Source: a virus
Virus record (IMG/VR): IMGVR_UViG_3300034524_000011
Location: 1-64,000 of that record
Reading direction: 5' to 3' (one strand)
DNA length: 64,000 nucleotides
Shown piece after piece: positions 41,447-50,312 of the stretch. The notes under the pieces are model-generated. The model had not been told where the DNA came from, did no database searches, and saw nothing but the letters and a program-made list of their open reading frames with translations. The translations under genes and the position numbers were made by a program. Positions within the stretch are counted from its first letter, which is position 1, and every line of letters starts with the position of its first letter.

Positions 41447-43397
41447 GAATTTTCAGGGACTGAAAGCAGAGGAATTCAATTTCAACGGCCACAGTGCCAG
41501 CATTTACGGAGACAACGCCACAGGAAAGACGACAGTATTCAACGCTATAACCTGGCTACTTTTTGGAAAGGCCAGCACAGGAGCAAAGAACTTCACACCA
41601 AAGACCAAAGGTCCTGACGGAGACCTTCACTACCTGGACCACGCAGCAGAGGCAACATTCAAGCTGCAGGATGGCCGGGTAATAACCCTCCGCAAGGTTT
41701 TCCACGAGGTCTACAAGAAAAAACGCGGATCGGCCACAGAAGAGTTTGACGGCCATACCATAGACTTTTATATCGACGGCGTGCCAACCAAGGAGAAGGA
41801 ATACGAAGCAACCATGCTTTCACTTTGCGGCGGCAGCGTCGAGAAAATGAAGATGCTGACCATGCCGAACTACTTCCCGGAAGAGATGAGCTGGGACGCC
41901 AGGAGAAAGATCCTGCTGGAGATTTGCGGGGACGTTTCAGACGAGGACGTAATCAACAGCACATCGGAGCTCAAAGACCTTCCAAAATTCCTTCTGAAGC
42001 CAGGAACCACTAATCAATACTACGATGTGGACGAATACAAGAAGATAGCCAGCGCCAAAAAGTCCGAAATCAATAAACAGCTTCAGGAGATACCCGGCCG
42101 CATCGATGAGGCCCGGAGAGCAATACCTGACATCACCGGCCTTGACCCGAAAGCCATAGACCAGAAGATCCAGGAGCTCAATAAACAGAAGAGTGAACTC
42201 GAAATGGAAAAGGCTCAGGCCTTAAGCGGAGACCTTACAACAATGGCCATCAGAAAACAAATATCCGAGGCCAATACCAGGCTTGCAGAAGCCAGGGCAG
42301 CATACGCTGCTAAAACAAGTAGCCTGAACGAAGGAACATACGCAGCAATAAACAGCCTGAAAAGAGATCAGATAACAGTAACAAACCGTATCCAGGACGC
42401 AAAAGCAGACCTGGAGAGAACCCAAAGGACCATAGAAAGGCTCAAGAGCCACAGGGAGAGCTTAATCAACGATTACATGGCCATACAGAAGGAGACCTGG
42501 GACGAAAGCAAGGAAACCTGCCCGACCTGCCACAGGCCACTTCCGGAAGAGGAAATCCAGAAGCTCCGCGAGGCATTCAACCTGCAGAAGAGCAGACGCC
42601 TGGAGCAGATAAACCTTCAGGGCCAGCGCGAATGCAGCAAGGAGATGATCACCGAGCTGGAGGAAAAGGCCAACACATTAAGAGAGCAGATCAAGAAGGA
42701 TGAGCAGCTTATAGAAGACTACGAACTGCAGCTCAAGGCTTTGCAGAGCCAGCTCAAGACGCCGGCGCCTTTCGAGAGCACCGAAGAATACGCCCAGATA
42801 ATGGCCGAGATTGCCAAACTTCGCGAAGAGGAAAACAACAAGAGCGGCCAAATGGAAGCAATAGCAGCCAAATACACAGAGCAGATCCAGGCCCTGAACG
42901 AACAGATCAGAGAGCAGGAACAGCTCAAGACCAAGATATTCATAGCAGAGAGCCAGAAGGAGAGAATCGCAGAGCTGGCCGCCAAGGAAAAGGAGCTTTC
43001 AAAGCAGTACGAGGAGCTGGAGAGAGGCATCTACCTCTGCGAAGTGTTCACAAAGACCAAGGTAAGCCTCCTGGACGACAAGATAAACAGCAAGTTCAAG
43101 AGTGTACGCTTCAGACTTTTTCAGGAGCAGCTTAACGGCGGGATCAAGGACGACTGCGAAGTCATGATACCTACCGAAGACGGCAGGATGGTACCTTTCA
43201 CCTTTGCAAACAATGCGGCCAGAATAAACGCCGGCCTGGAGATCATCGACACCTTGTCGAAGCACTGGAACCTGGCAATGCCGGTATTCATAGACAACGC
43301 CGAGAGCGTGACCAGGCTCCTGAAGATGGACACCCAGGTAATACGCCTGGTAGTTTCAGAGCCGGACAAGAAGCTCCGACTGGAGGTGGACGCATGA
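41421..43397 (+). CDS. SbcC/Rad50-like ATPase with zinc-hook CxxC
   Basis: 658 residues. Walker A GDNATGKTT (30-38) follows an FQGL motif. Long coiled coils (about 215-350 and 375-555) flank a zinc-hook motif CPTC (C367, C370). The C-terminal lobe has the ABC signature region and acidic FIDNAESV. It is the SMC-type partner often found with RecT and an MBL-fold nuclease in clostridial phages, acting in DNA end processing and recombination. Confidence 0.9.
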   Translation: MKLLTLKLENFQGLKAEEFNFNGHSASIYGDNATGKTTVFNAITWLLFGKASTGAKNFTPKTKGPDGDLHYLDHAAEATFKLQDGRVITLRKVFHEVYKKKRGSATEEFDGHTIDFYIDGVPTKEKEYEATMLSLCGGSVEKMKMLTMPNYFPEEMSWDARRKILLEICGDVSDEDVINSTSELKDLPKFLLKPGTTNQYYDVDEYKKIASAKKSEINKQLQEIPGRIDEARRAIPDITGLDPKAIDQKIQELNKQKSELEMEKAQALSGDLTTMAIRKQISEANTRLAEARAAYAAKTSSLNEGTYAAINSLKRDQITVTNRIQDAKADLERTQRTIERLKSHRESLINDYMAIQKETWDESKETCPTCHRPLPEEEIQKLREAFNLQKSRRLEQINLQGQRECSKEMITELEEKANTLREQIKKDEQLIEDYELQLKALQSQLKTPAPFESTEEYAQIMAEIAKLREEENNKSGQMEAIAAKYTEQIQALNEQIREQEQLKTKIFIAESQKERIAELAAKEKELSKQYEELERGIYLCEVFTKTKVSLLDDKINSKFKSVRFRLFQEQLNGGIKDDCEVMIPTEDGRMVPFTFANNAARINAGLEIIDTLSKHWNLAMPVFIDNAESVTRLLKMDTQVIRLVVSEPDKKLRLEVDA

Positions 43398-43660
43398 AAA
43401 AGATAACCACGGCCACAGGATACATCGCATACGAGGCCACAAAGGAAGAAATTCAGCTTTTAGGTGGATACGGAATATGCGATGAGTGTGGAGAGGACAC
43501 AGAAAAAGGCTACCTGGTACCGGTTTTGAACCACTACCAGTGCCCGGAATGCTTCGAATCCTGGAGCAAAACAGCCAGGTATTACCCGGAAGACATCCCG
43601 ATTCAAGACAGAAGAGCAGCCTACTATGAGCGCATGATACCGCTCACAAATCAAAATTAA
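43394..43660 (+). CDS. Zinc-ribbon protein between ATPase and RecT
   Basis: 88 residues with two CxxC knuckles (CDECGED and CPECFES). Overlaps the ATPase gene by four bases. Probably part of the recombination operon. Confidence 0.7.
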   Translation: MKKITTATGYIAYEATKEEIQLLGGYGICDECGEDTEKGYLVPVLNHYQCPECFESWSKTARYYPEDIPIQDRRAAYYERMIPLTNQN

Positions 43661-43680
43661 GGAGTTAAGGAGGAATTCAC

Positions 43681-44826
43681 ATGTCTACAACCACAAGCGC
43701 AAAGAATCAGAAACCTGCAGTTCAGAACCAGAACCAAGCCACAAATCAGAACCATGGAGCTCTGCAGCCTGCAGAGAACCAGCAGCTCACAATGAGCGAG
43801 CGCTTCACGAACCTGGTGCTCCGCGAATTTGGCAGCAACGTAGCCGGAGCGCTTCAGGTGTCAGAGTACCAGAAGAGACTGATCCAGGGATACTTCATAG
43901 CAATTGACAGGGCCTTAAAGATGGCCGAGGAGACCAGGATCCGCAAGAACGAGGCCAACAAGGACCACAAATACGATAACAACCTGCCAGTAACATGGAA
44001 TAACGTCAACCTTAATGACCTGGCCCTCGATGTAGTGCACTACGCCAAGATGGGCCTGGACATGATGATGGATAATCACCTTTTCCCAATCCCCTACAAG
44101 AACAATAAGACTAACAAATACGACGTCACCCTCATGCCTGGATATAACGGGATCCAGTACATCGCCGAGAAATACGCGGTAGAAAAGCCCAAGGCAGTAA
44201 CCATCGAGCTTGTTTATAGCACCGACACCTTCAAACCAATCAAGAAGAGCAAGGACAACCAGGTGGAGAGTTACATCTTTGAGATCAATAACCCCTTTGA
44301 CAGAGGCGAAATCGTCGGCGGCTTCGGATACATCGAATACGAGGACCCGGTCAAAAACAAGCTGATAATCATGACCAGGAAGGACATCGAGAAGCGCAAA
44401 CCGGCATACGCAGCAGCGGAATTCTGGGGAGGAACCACCAAGGTATGGGAAAACGGCAAACAGGTAGAGAAGGAGACTGATGGCTGGTTTGAAGAGATGT
44501 GCCTGAAGACCATTAAGCGCGAAGTATATAGTGCAAAACACATCCCAAGAGACCCACAGAAGATCGACGAGAACTACCAGTACATGAAGATGCGTGAGGC
44601 CAGATATGCGGAGCTTGAGGCCCAGGCGGAAATTGACGGATATGCCAACGCCATAGTCATAGACACCACACCAACCACACCAGAGGAACCAAAACAGCTA
44701 CAAAGTCCACAGGCTGACCCGGAGACAGGAGAGGTTATAGAGCAGCCATCAGCACAGCCAACACAGAAGGCCGGCATAGAAGAACCGGCCAGACAGCAAA
44801 CCATCTTTGAAGGGCCGAACTTCTAA
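43681..44826 (+). CDS. recT: RecT-family single-strand annealing protein
   Basis: 381 residues. Glutamine/asparagine-rich N-terminus, then the RecT core: DLALDVVHYAKMGLDMMM, LMPGYNGIQYIAEKY, AAAEFWGG and ETDGWFEEMCLKTIKREV. The C-terminus is a disordered proline/glutamine tail. Anneals single strands during phage recombination. The stop overlaps the next ATG by one base. Confidence 0.94.
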   Translation: MSTTTSAKNQKPAVQNQNQATNQNHGALQPAENQQLTMSERFTNLVLREFGSNVAGALQVSEYQKRLIQGYFIAIDRALKMAEETRIRKNEANKDHKYDNNLPVTWNNVNLNDLALDVVHYAKMGLDMMMDNHLFPIPYKNNKTNKYDVTLMPGYNGIQYIAEKYAVEKPKAVTIELVYSTDTFKPIKKSKDNQVESYIFEINNPFDRGEIVGGFGYIEYEDPVKNKLIIMTRKDIEKRKPAYAAAEFWGGTTKVWENGKQVEKETDGWFEEMCLKTIKREVYSAKHIPRDPQKIDENYQYMKMREARYAELEAQAEIDGYANAIVIDTTPTTPEEPKQLQSPQADPETGEVIEQPSAQPTQKAGIEEPARQQTIFEGPNF

Positions 44827-45527
44827 TGGATATCAAGATTTTAGCCTCCAGCAGCGCTGGGAACGCCTATCGCATAAGCGACGGCCGAACCAGCCTGCTG
44901 CTGGATGCCGGCATACCAATCAAGGCAATACAGGTCGGATGTGGCTTCAAGGTGACGCAAATGGATGGCTGCTTTGTGTCACACAGCCACAAGGACCACA
45001 GTAAGGCCGCCAGGGACCTTGCAAAGCTCGGCGTGGACATTTACACCAGCAAGGGGACAATCGAAGCGTGTGGCCTTTCAGGGCACCGAATACACGCGAT
45101 AAAAGCCCTTCAGGAGCTGACGGTAGGAACCTTTAAGGTTTTACCTTTCGATGTGCAGCACGACGCGCCAGAGCCGCTGGGATTTCTTTTTACATCGACC
45201 TTTTCAGGAGAAAAGCTCCTATACTTCACGGACACGTACTACATAAAGTACAAGTTCCAGGGATTGACCCATATCATGGCGGAGTGTAACTACGACACAG
45301 AGACCCTTCAGAGAAGCGTAGAAGCCGGATATATACCAATAGAGCTGGTACCAAGGCTGGTAAAAAGCCACATGAGCCTTGAACACTTCCTGGACCTGCT
45401 AAAAGCCAACGATTTAAGCAAGGTAAAGCAGATATACCTTCTGCACTTAAGCAACAACAACAGCGACGAGAAGCGGTTCAAGGAGGCAGTTCAGAAACTC
45501 ACCGGTGCCGAAGTGTACGTTTGCTAA
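44826..45527 (+). CDS. MBL-fold nuclease-like hydrolase
   Basis: 233 residues. HSHKDH (53-58) is the metallo-beta-lactamase motif, with an FTDT metal site around residue 137 and more histidines (HMSLEH, LLHLSNNN) in the C-terminal half. In the RecT operon such proteins probably replace the usual lambda-type exonuclease. Confidence 0.88.
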   Translation: MDIKILASSSAGNAYRISDGRTSLLLDAGIPIKAIQVGCGFKVTQMDGCFVSHSHKDHSKAARDLAKLGVDIYTSKGTIEACGLSGHRIHAIKALQELTVGTFKVLPFDVQHDAPEPLGFLFTSTFSGEKLLYFTDTYYIKYKFQGLTHIMAECNYDTETLQRSVEAGYIPIELVPRLVKSHMSLEHFLDLLKANDLSKVKQIYLLHLSNNNSDEKRFKEAVQKLTGAEVYVC

Positions 45528-45554
45528 GTGAGGCCAAGGGGGTGACTTACACAA

Positions 45555-46424
45555 ATGGCAAGGACGAGAAGCATTAAACCTGGATTTTTTGATAACGAGA
45601 TACTCGGAGACCTCCCGCCATTAACCAGGCTTTTATTCATAGGCTTATGGACCATAGCAGACAGGGAAGGGAGGCTTGAAGATAAACCAAGACGGATCAA
45701 AAAGATGTTACTGGGATACGACGACGTGGACGCAGACGGAGTGGACAAAATGCTCCAATCCTTACACGATACAGGCTTTATTTTCAGGTACACAGTAGAC
45801 GGTAACAAATACATTCAAGTGGTTAATTTCCTGAAGCATCAAAACCCACACGTCAGGGAAAAACCGAGCGAAATACCGCCTCCACCGGACTTTATAGCAG
45901 AGCATCATGAAAGCCCGATACAAGCACCAGACTTGCACAGTGCTGGCACAGTACAAGCCACGCCTATTACCGTTAACCTATCACCTTCTACTGGTACCCT
46001 ATCACCCACTACCGATAACCCGCCAGAAGGCGAGGACGATGTGGACGGGCCTGATGAACAGCCAAAAAAATCCTTGTTAGAGCGACGATTTGACGAGTTC
46101 TGGGCAGCTTACCCCAAGAAGGTAGGCAAGAAGGCAGCTTGGGCGGCCTGGAAAAAGGTCAAACCGGATGCAGAACTGTTTGACAAGATCATGACGGCCA
46201 TAGGCAAGGCCAGAGTAACCGAACAGTGGACAAGAGAAAACGGCAGATTTATTCCGAACCCAACAACCTGGCTCAACCAGGGACGATGGGATGATGAATA
46301 CGAGGAGGGACCGATAAATGGAGTCAATAGCAAGTATTCTGACGGGTATCACCAGCAACCAGCGGCCAGCCCGCCGGGAAGCGAAGGTAAGAGAGATGCG
46401 CTTGCAGGCTTCAAACGAGCATGA
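45555..46424 (+). CDS. DnaD-like phage replisome organizer
   Basis: 289 residues. N-terminal winged-helix domain (RSIKPGFFDNEILGDLPPLTRLLFIGLWTIADREGRLEDKPRRIK, about 5-49), a low-complexity linker (about 115-175), and a C-terminal domain with FDEFWAAYPKKVGKKAAWAAWKKV and IPNPTTWLNQGRWDDE. It should bind the phage origin and recruit the helicase loader encoded next. The linker DNA carries a repeat array out of phase with codons (45902-46020), as expected for an origin placed inside the initiator gene. Confidence 0.9.
   Translation: MARTRSIKPGFFDNEILGDLPPLTRLLFIGLWTIADREGRLEDKPRRIKKMLLGYDDVDADGVDKMLQSLHDTGFIFRYTVDGNKYIQVVNFLKHQNPHVREKPSEIPPPPDFIAEHHESPIQAPDLHSAGTVQATPITVNLSPSTGTLSPTTDNPPEGEDDVDGPDEQPKKSLLERRFDEFWAAYPKKVGKKAAWAAWKKVKPDAELFDKIMTAIGKARVTEQWTRENGRFIPNPTTWLNQGRWDDEYEEGPINGVNSKYSDGYHQQPAASPPGSEGKRDALAGFKRA
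45902..46020 (+). repeat. Compound repeat array inside replisome organizer, candidate origin
   Basis: GCAT/GCCC/GCAC/GCCA elements start at 45902, 45913, 45924, 45935, 45946 and 45957, all 11 bp apart. ACC or ACT elements then start at 45969, 45976, 45983, 45990, 45996, 46004, 46011 and 46018, near 7 bp apart. Neither period is a multiple of three, so selection is on DNA rather than on protein. The same two-part array lies at 2170-2273 and 58615-58718. Confidence 0.8.
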
Positions 46425-47376
46425 CCAGGAAGAGGAAGCCCAGAACAGGTTCCAGGTACGGTCTGACCAGGCCATAGCCGAAGGGTGGAGATACAACGAG
46501 GATCCGCCGGAGCCAAAGAAATGCGAATATTGCGGCAAGACCTTATACCATTTCGGACTTACAAACCCACTGCAGCATAAACAGATTTTTATGTGGATGC
46601 CCGAACCGGAGCGCTGTGACTGCAAACAGGCCCAGCAACACTGGGCCAAGGTCGAGGCGGAAAAAAAGGCCGCAAAAGAGGAAAAGAAGCGCCGTGAGGA
46701 AGCAGAACGCCTGCAACGCAAGATAAACAAGCTGATCAAGGACAGCGGAATCAGAGGCCGGTTTTTAAACCGGACATTTGAGCGTTTCGAGGTAAACGAG
46801 GTCAACAGGAAAGCCTACGAAGTGGCCAAATATTACGCGGATAACTTCAAGGCCATGCTTCCCAGGAAGGGCCAGGACGGCATAGTAGAGCCGCCGGAGA
46901 CAGAATGCAACGGCCTATTCATAACCGGCAGCTACGGTACCGGAAAAACCCACCTGGCAGCGGCCATATCGAACCAGCTGATCATGGAAGGGATACCGGT
47001 TATATGCATGACGATGATTGACCTTCTGGCCAAGATTAAACAGACATTCGACCGCAACGACGAGGCCACCGAGGCCGAAATCATGAAGATTTATGAAGAG
47101 GTGCCGCTGCTGGTCATTGACGACATAGGCAGCGAGCAGCCAACCGAATGGGGATCCACAAAGATATTCTCGATAATCAACGCCAGATACGAGGCCTACA
47201 TGCCGGTCATAGTGACCACAAACTACGCCGGGGACGAGCTGGTAAGGAGAATGACACCGATAGGACCAAACGGCCGGCCATTGGACAGCAGGAACGCCGA
47301 AAAGACGCTGGACAGGCTGAAAGAGATGTGTGTAGGCATTGAAATGAACTGGGAAAGTTGGCGGTCAAGAGGATAG
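46318..47376 (+). CDS. DnaC-like helicase loader
   Basis: 352 residues. ATG at 46318 has GGAGG 10 bases upstream, giving a 107-base overlap with the organizer gene. A cysteine cluster (C69, C72, C100, C102) forms a likely zinc knuckle, followed by the AAA+ domain with Walker A GSYGTGKT (204-211), Walker B LLVIDD (264-269) and sensor VTTNY. It loads the host DnaB-type helicase. Confidence 0.93.
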   Translation: MESIASILTGITSNQRPARREAKVREMRLQASNEHDQEEEAQNRFQVRSDQAIAEGWRYNEDPPEPKKCEYCGKTLYHFGLTNPLQHKQIFMWMPEPERCDCKQAQQHWAKVEAEKKAAKEEKKRREEAERLQRKINKLIKDSGIRGRFLNRTFERFEVNEVNRKAYEVAKYYADNFKAMLPRKGQDGIVEPPETECNGLFITGSYGTGKTHLAAAISNQLIMEGIPVICMTMIDLLAKIKQTFDRNDEATEAEIMKIYEEVPLLVIDDIGSEQPTEWGSTKIFSIINARYEAYMPVIVTTNYAGDELVRRMTPIGPNGRPLDSRNAEKTLDRLKEMCVGIEMNWESWRSRG

Positions 47377-47391
47377 AGGAGGGATGAGATC

Positions 47392-47607
47392 ATGAAAAAC
47401 ACATTAACGGACTTGAATAATTACCCTGATGTGAACAAAAGGAAATTGTTGGAGAAATTCTTAGAATCGAAAACTGAGGATTGTCCAGGTTGGTGCAATA
47501 TGTGTGAATACGTTGAAATATGTGACACAATCGAAAGAATGTGGAGAAAGTTAAAGGAGCAGGAAGAATGGGAGAAAGATGAAGATGATGAAACAGATAT
47601 TGAATGA
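47392..47607 (+). CDS. Small cysteine-containing protein
   Basis: 71 residues, SD GAGGAGGG, with CPGWCNMCEYVEIC in the middle and a highly acidic end. More AT-rich than its neighbours. Confidence 0.65.
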   Translation: MKNTLTDLNNYPDVNKRKLLEKFLESKTEDCPGWCNMCEYVEICDTIERMWRKLKEQEEWEKDEDDETDIE

Positions 47608-48222
47608 ATTATAACAACATCTTACACCAAAGAGCAGCTCAAATCTTACTACGGGAACCACAAGATAAGCAGCGGCCTGACCGGATACTTTCAAAAGGGC
47701 TACACGCCGGCGAACAAAGGAAAGAAAGGCTACCATGCACCAGGATGCGAGAAGGGATGGTTCAAGAAAGGGCACAAGCCCCTAAACCATAAGCCGGTAG
47801 GCAGCGAGCGAGTAGACAGAGACGGATACACCCTGGTAAAGGTAGCGGAACCGAATGTATGGGAGCCAAAGCATAAGGTGCTCTGGGAAAAGAAAAACGG
47901 GAAGGTACCGGAAGGATATGTTCTAACCTTCCTCGACGGAGATAAAAGCAACATCACACTGGACAACCTGGCCCTCATATCGATGGCCGAATCGCTGGAA
48001 ATCACAAGGTCGAACTTAAGGAGCACCAATCCGGAATTCACAAAAACCGGCATTTTAATAGCAAAGGTTAAGATAGCCAGAAGCAAGCGGAAGCGGAAAA
48101 AGAATCTGATGGGAGGTCGAAACAATGAAGAAAAAGAGAGCATGCAGGATGACACAGGAGGAAAGAGCCATTCACAACAGAGCAGTGAGCATAAGGAAAA
48201 TGACAGATGCGCAGCTTTGTGA
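47608..48222 (+). CDS. HNH endonuclease-like protein, start unclear
   Basis: The frame opens directly after the previous TGA with ATT ATA ACA and has no early ATG, GTG or TTG. It encodes SYTKEQLKSYYGNHKISSG, a KGYTPANKGKKG stretch, then the HNH-type core KPVGSERVDRDGYTLVKVAEP, WEPKHKVLWEKKNGKVPEG and LDGDKSNITLDNLALIS. The N-terminus is shorter than in related phage HNH enzymes and the last 30 residues run over the next gene out of frame. It may start at ATT through coupling, or be a decaying gene. Confidence 0.65.
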   Translation: MITTSYTKEQLKSYYGNHKISSGLTGYFQKGYTPANKGKKGYHAPGCEKGWFKKGHKPLNHKPVGSERVDRDGYTLVKVAEPNVWEPKHKVLWEKKNGKVPEGYVLTFLDGDKSNITLDNLALISMAESLEITRSNLRSTNPEFTKTGILIAKVKIARSKRKRKKNLMGGRNNEEKESMQDDTGGKSHSQQSSEHKENDRCAAL

Positions 48223-48454
48223 GTTTATAGACCGCACATACGGAAAAGGCATGGAAGAAGGAGCGAGGCTGGCACAGAGCCAGGCCAAAGCAAAACCTGA
48301 AGACGCAATCGCTCACGTTAGGAAGTTCATCGATTACCTGACCGAGAAAACCGGCTGCGGCAACAGGATCGGCAAAGGAACCATTCTGCAGCTTAACAGA
48401 GAGCTGGAGAATGCCATCAAGAGCGGCCTGTTTTCCGGGGAGGTGAACAAATGA
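48125..48454 (+). CDS. Hypothetical phage protein
   Basis: 109 residues, SD GGGAGG. Basic start (KKKRACRMTQEERAIHNRA), helical. Overlaps the RecU-like gene by four bases. Confidence 0.65.
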   Translation: MKKKRACRMTQEERAIHNRAVSIRKMTDAQLCEFIDRTYGKGMEEGARLAQSQAKAKPEDAIAHVRKFIDYLTEKTGCGNRIGKGTILQLNRELENAIKSGLFSGEVNK

Positions 48455-49059
48455 GCAGAAGCCACGCGAACAGAGGACAAGCATTCGAGGATTTCTTAAG
48501 GTTTGTTCACCAAAGGTACCAGGCAGACGGAATAGCATGCGTCCACAAGGTACCGACGGAGTTTTTACCACTCCGGAACGCCAAAGGTCAGGTCTGTAGT
48601 GCGAAGGTCGAGCATAAAAGCTGCGTAGATTACCTGGGCAGATACAAAGGCATACCGGTGGCCATTGAGGCAAAGCACACGGAAGAGAACCGGATCGCAT
48701 TCAACCGGGTAGAGCCTCACCAGGCGGAATACCTCGACGACTGGCTCAAGGATCCACACGCAATAGCACTCGTCCTGGTGAGTTTCAGCCTTCGCAGATT
48801 TTACGCGGTACCATGGGAGTTCTGGAAAGCAGCGCTGGAGAGCTGGCAGCAGTACAAGGGTAAGGAGAAGAGGACTGTAACCGCATACGGATGGACATGG
48901 ACCACTCCAGGAATGGCCAGCGTATCGGAAGACCAGCTCCATCCGGAATGGGAGATAAAGACCGGGGGAAGATCAGGACTTCCATACCTTGAGATTATAG
49001 ACAAAATGACAGGGGGAGAGGTCAATGCAAACAGAAGACAAGGTAGTAAAGTCATTTGA
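48451..49059 (+). CDS. RecU-like Holliday junction resolvase
   Basis: 202 residues. An NRGQAFEDFL start, then CVDYLGRYKGIPVAIEAKHTEE (D, E, K catalytic set) and FNRVEPHQAEYLDDW match phage RecU-type resolvases. Resolves recombination intermediates before packaging. Confidence 0.88.
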   Translation: MSRSHANRGQAFEDFLRFVHQRYQADGIACVHKVPTEFLPLRNAKGQVCSAKVEHKSCVDYLGRYKGIPVAIEAKHTEENRIAFNRVEPHQAEYLDDWLKDPHAIALVLVSFSLRRFYAVPWEFWKAALESWQQYKGKEKRTVTAYGWTWTTPGMASVSEDQLHPEWEIKTGGRSGLPYLEIIDKMTGGEVNANRRQGSKVI

Positions 49060-49288
49060 CATGAGCAATCTCATGAAAATAACGAGGCTTCCGCTGATAT
49101 GCGTTTACAACAGCCCTTCAGACTACCCAGGAAAGTATGTAGCAAGGCTCTGGGACGTGGACAAGCCGACCAACATGGTGGCCGTCGCCGAAAGCCTGGA
49201 GGAAATCAGAGAAGCAAAACCACCGGAGATGATGATCATGGACAGAATGCCAAACGACGATCCGGTGATCGTTGAAACATGGATTTAG
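49025..49288 (+). CDS. Hypothetical phage protein
   Basis: 87 residues, SD GGGGGAGAGG. Alpha-beta; YPGKYVARLWDVDKPTNMV is typical of small phage proteins without assigned function. Overlaps RecU by 35 bases. Confidence 0.6.
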   Translation: MQTEDKVVKSFDMSNLMKITRLPLICVYNSPSDYPGKYVARLWDVDKPTNMVAVAESLEEIREAKPPEMMIMDRMPNDDPVIVETWI

Positions 49289-49306
49289 GAGAGGAGGCCC
49301 AACCAC

Positions 49307-49726
49307 ATGAAAGCAATCACATTATGGCAGCCCTGGGCCCAGCTAATCGTCCAGGGAGACAAGCTGATAGAAACGAGGAGTTATAACACCAACATAAGAG
49401 GCCGAGTGGCCATACACGCAGCAAAAAGCGACCACAGCGGGATATTACTTCACATACCAATGAGAGAGCTCGCATACTTCCAGGAAGCAGGAGTAACCGG
49501 CGTGAAAGAGCCGCCAAGGGGAGCAATAGTGGGAACGGTAGAAATCGTAGACAGCCTGCCAATAGAAGAGCTGATAGGCACCAAATACGACACACCGAAG
49601 GAGCGAGCCTTCGGAGATTGGAGTCCAGGACGCTGGGGATGGATACTTCGAAACCCGGTGCTTTTTGAAAAGCCGATACCGGCCAAAGGCGCCCAAGGTT
49701 TCTGGAATTGGAGGACAGACACATGA
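49307..49726 (+). CDS. ASCH domain protein
   Basis: 139 residues. ITLWQPWAQLIVQGDKLIETRS, GRVAIHAAKSD and GAIVGTVEIVD are ASCH hallmarks (PUA-like, RNA or nucleoside binding). Ends ATGA with the next gene. Confidence 0.85.
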   Translation: MKAITLWQPWAQLIVQGDKLIETRSYNTNIRGRVAIHAAKSDHSGILLHIPMRELAYFQEAGVTGVKEPPRGAIVGTVEIVDSLPIEELIGTKYDTPKERAFGDWSPGRWGWILRNPVLFEKPIPAKGAQGFWNWRTDT

Positions 49727-50034
49727 TCAGGTATAAGTGCCCAAGATGCCAAGGAAACCAATATTCCGCGAGCCCAGATAAAGCACACGAGCCGTGCATT
49801 TACTGCGGCCACGAAGGAACGGTACCGATGAAAAGCCTGGAAGAGGAGGGGAACGATGAAAACATACATGAACAGGATCGACCGGGAACACCATGTGATG
49901 ATCCTGGTCATATGGGATTATTTAAACACATGGCTGGAGCAGACCAGCTGCCTCACCAAAGAGGAGAGGAAGAGAGTCAAGACAGCGGCTACCCACCTAC
50001 TCCATACCAGCGACAGCATCGTGAAGAGGCTTGA
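49723..50034 (+). CDS. Zinc-ribbon protein with run-on C-terminus
   Basis: 103 residues. The first 45 (CPRCQGNQYSASPDKAHEPCIYCGHEG) form a four-cysteine ribbon. After about residue 45 the frame runs over the next gene for 179 bases with a random-looking composition, so an indel may have removed a stop near 49857. Confidence 0.55.
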   Translation: MIRYKCPRCQGNQYSASPDKAHEPCIYCGHEGTVPMKSLEEEGNDENIHEQDRPGTPCDDPGHMGLFKHMAGADQLPHQRGEEESQDSGYPPTPYQRQHREEA

Positions 50035-50299
50035 TACCGATTATGCCAAAAGACTATTAAGAACCGCGAAAAACACAGAGGTAAGAGTGGTGGATCGAGC
50101 AAACGTAATGCTCGGCCGAGAGCCAGACACCGTGAACATAAAAATAGACGACCTATACGACATCGCAAGCTACGCTTTGACAGACTGCAGAGGCTGCAAG
50201 AGACCCGACCACAAAAACTGCGATAAATACAAGCTCTTCATGGATTTGAATATACCCGTAGCCCAGGAACAAACGGACGGCTGCCCTTACGAGAATTGA
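49856..50299 (+). CDS. DUF5651-like phage protein
   Basis: 147 residues, SD GAGGAGGGG. LTKEERKRVKTAATHLLHTSDSIVKRLD and a C-terminal cysteine motif CRGCKRPDHKNC ending in GCPY match a common clostridial phage family of unknown role. Confidence 0.75.
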   Translation: MKTYMNRIDREHHVMILVIWDYLNTWLEQTSCLTKEERKRVKTAATHLLHTSDSIVKRLDTDYAKRLLRTAKNTEVRVVDRANVMLGREPDTVNIKIDDLYDIASYALTDCRGCKRPDHKNCDKYKLFMDLNIPVAQEQTDGCPYEN

Positions 50300-50312
50300 C
50301 GGAGGGACGGCC

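Noticed and set aside
46077-46805. Antisense frame spanning organizer and loader genes
   Set aside because: Serine/phenylalanine-rich shadow of two well-supported genes.
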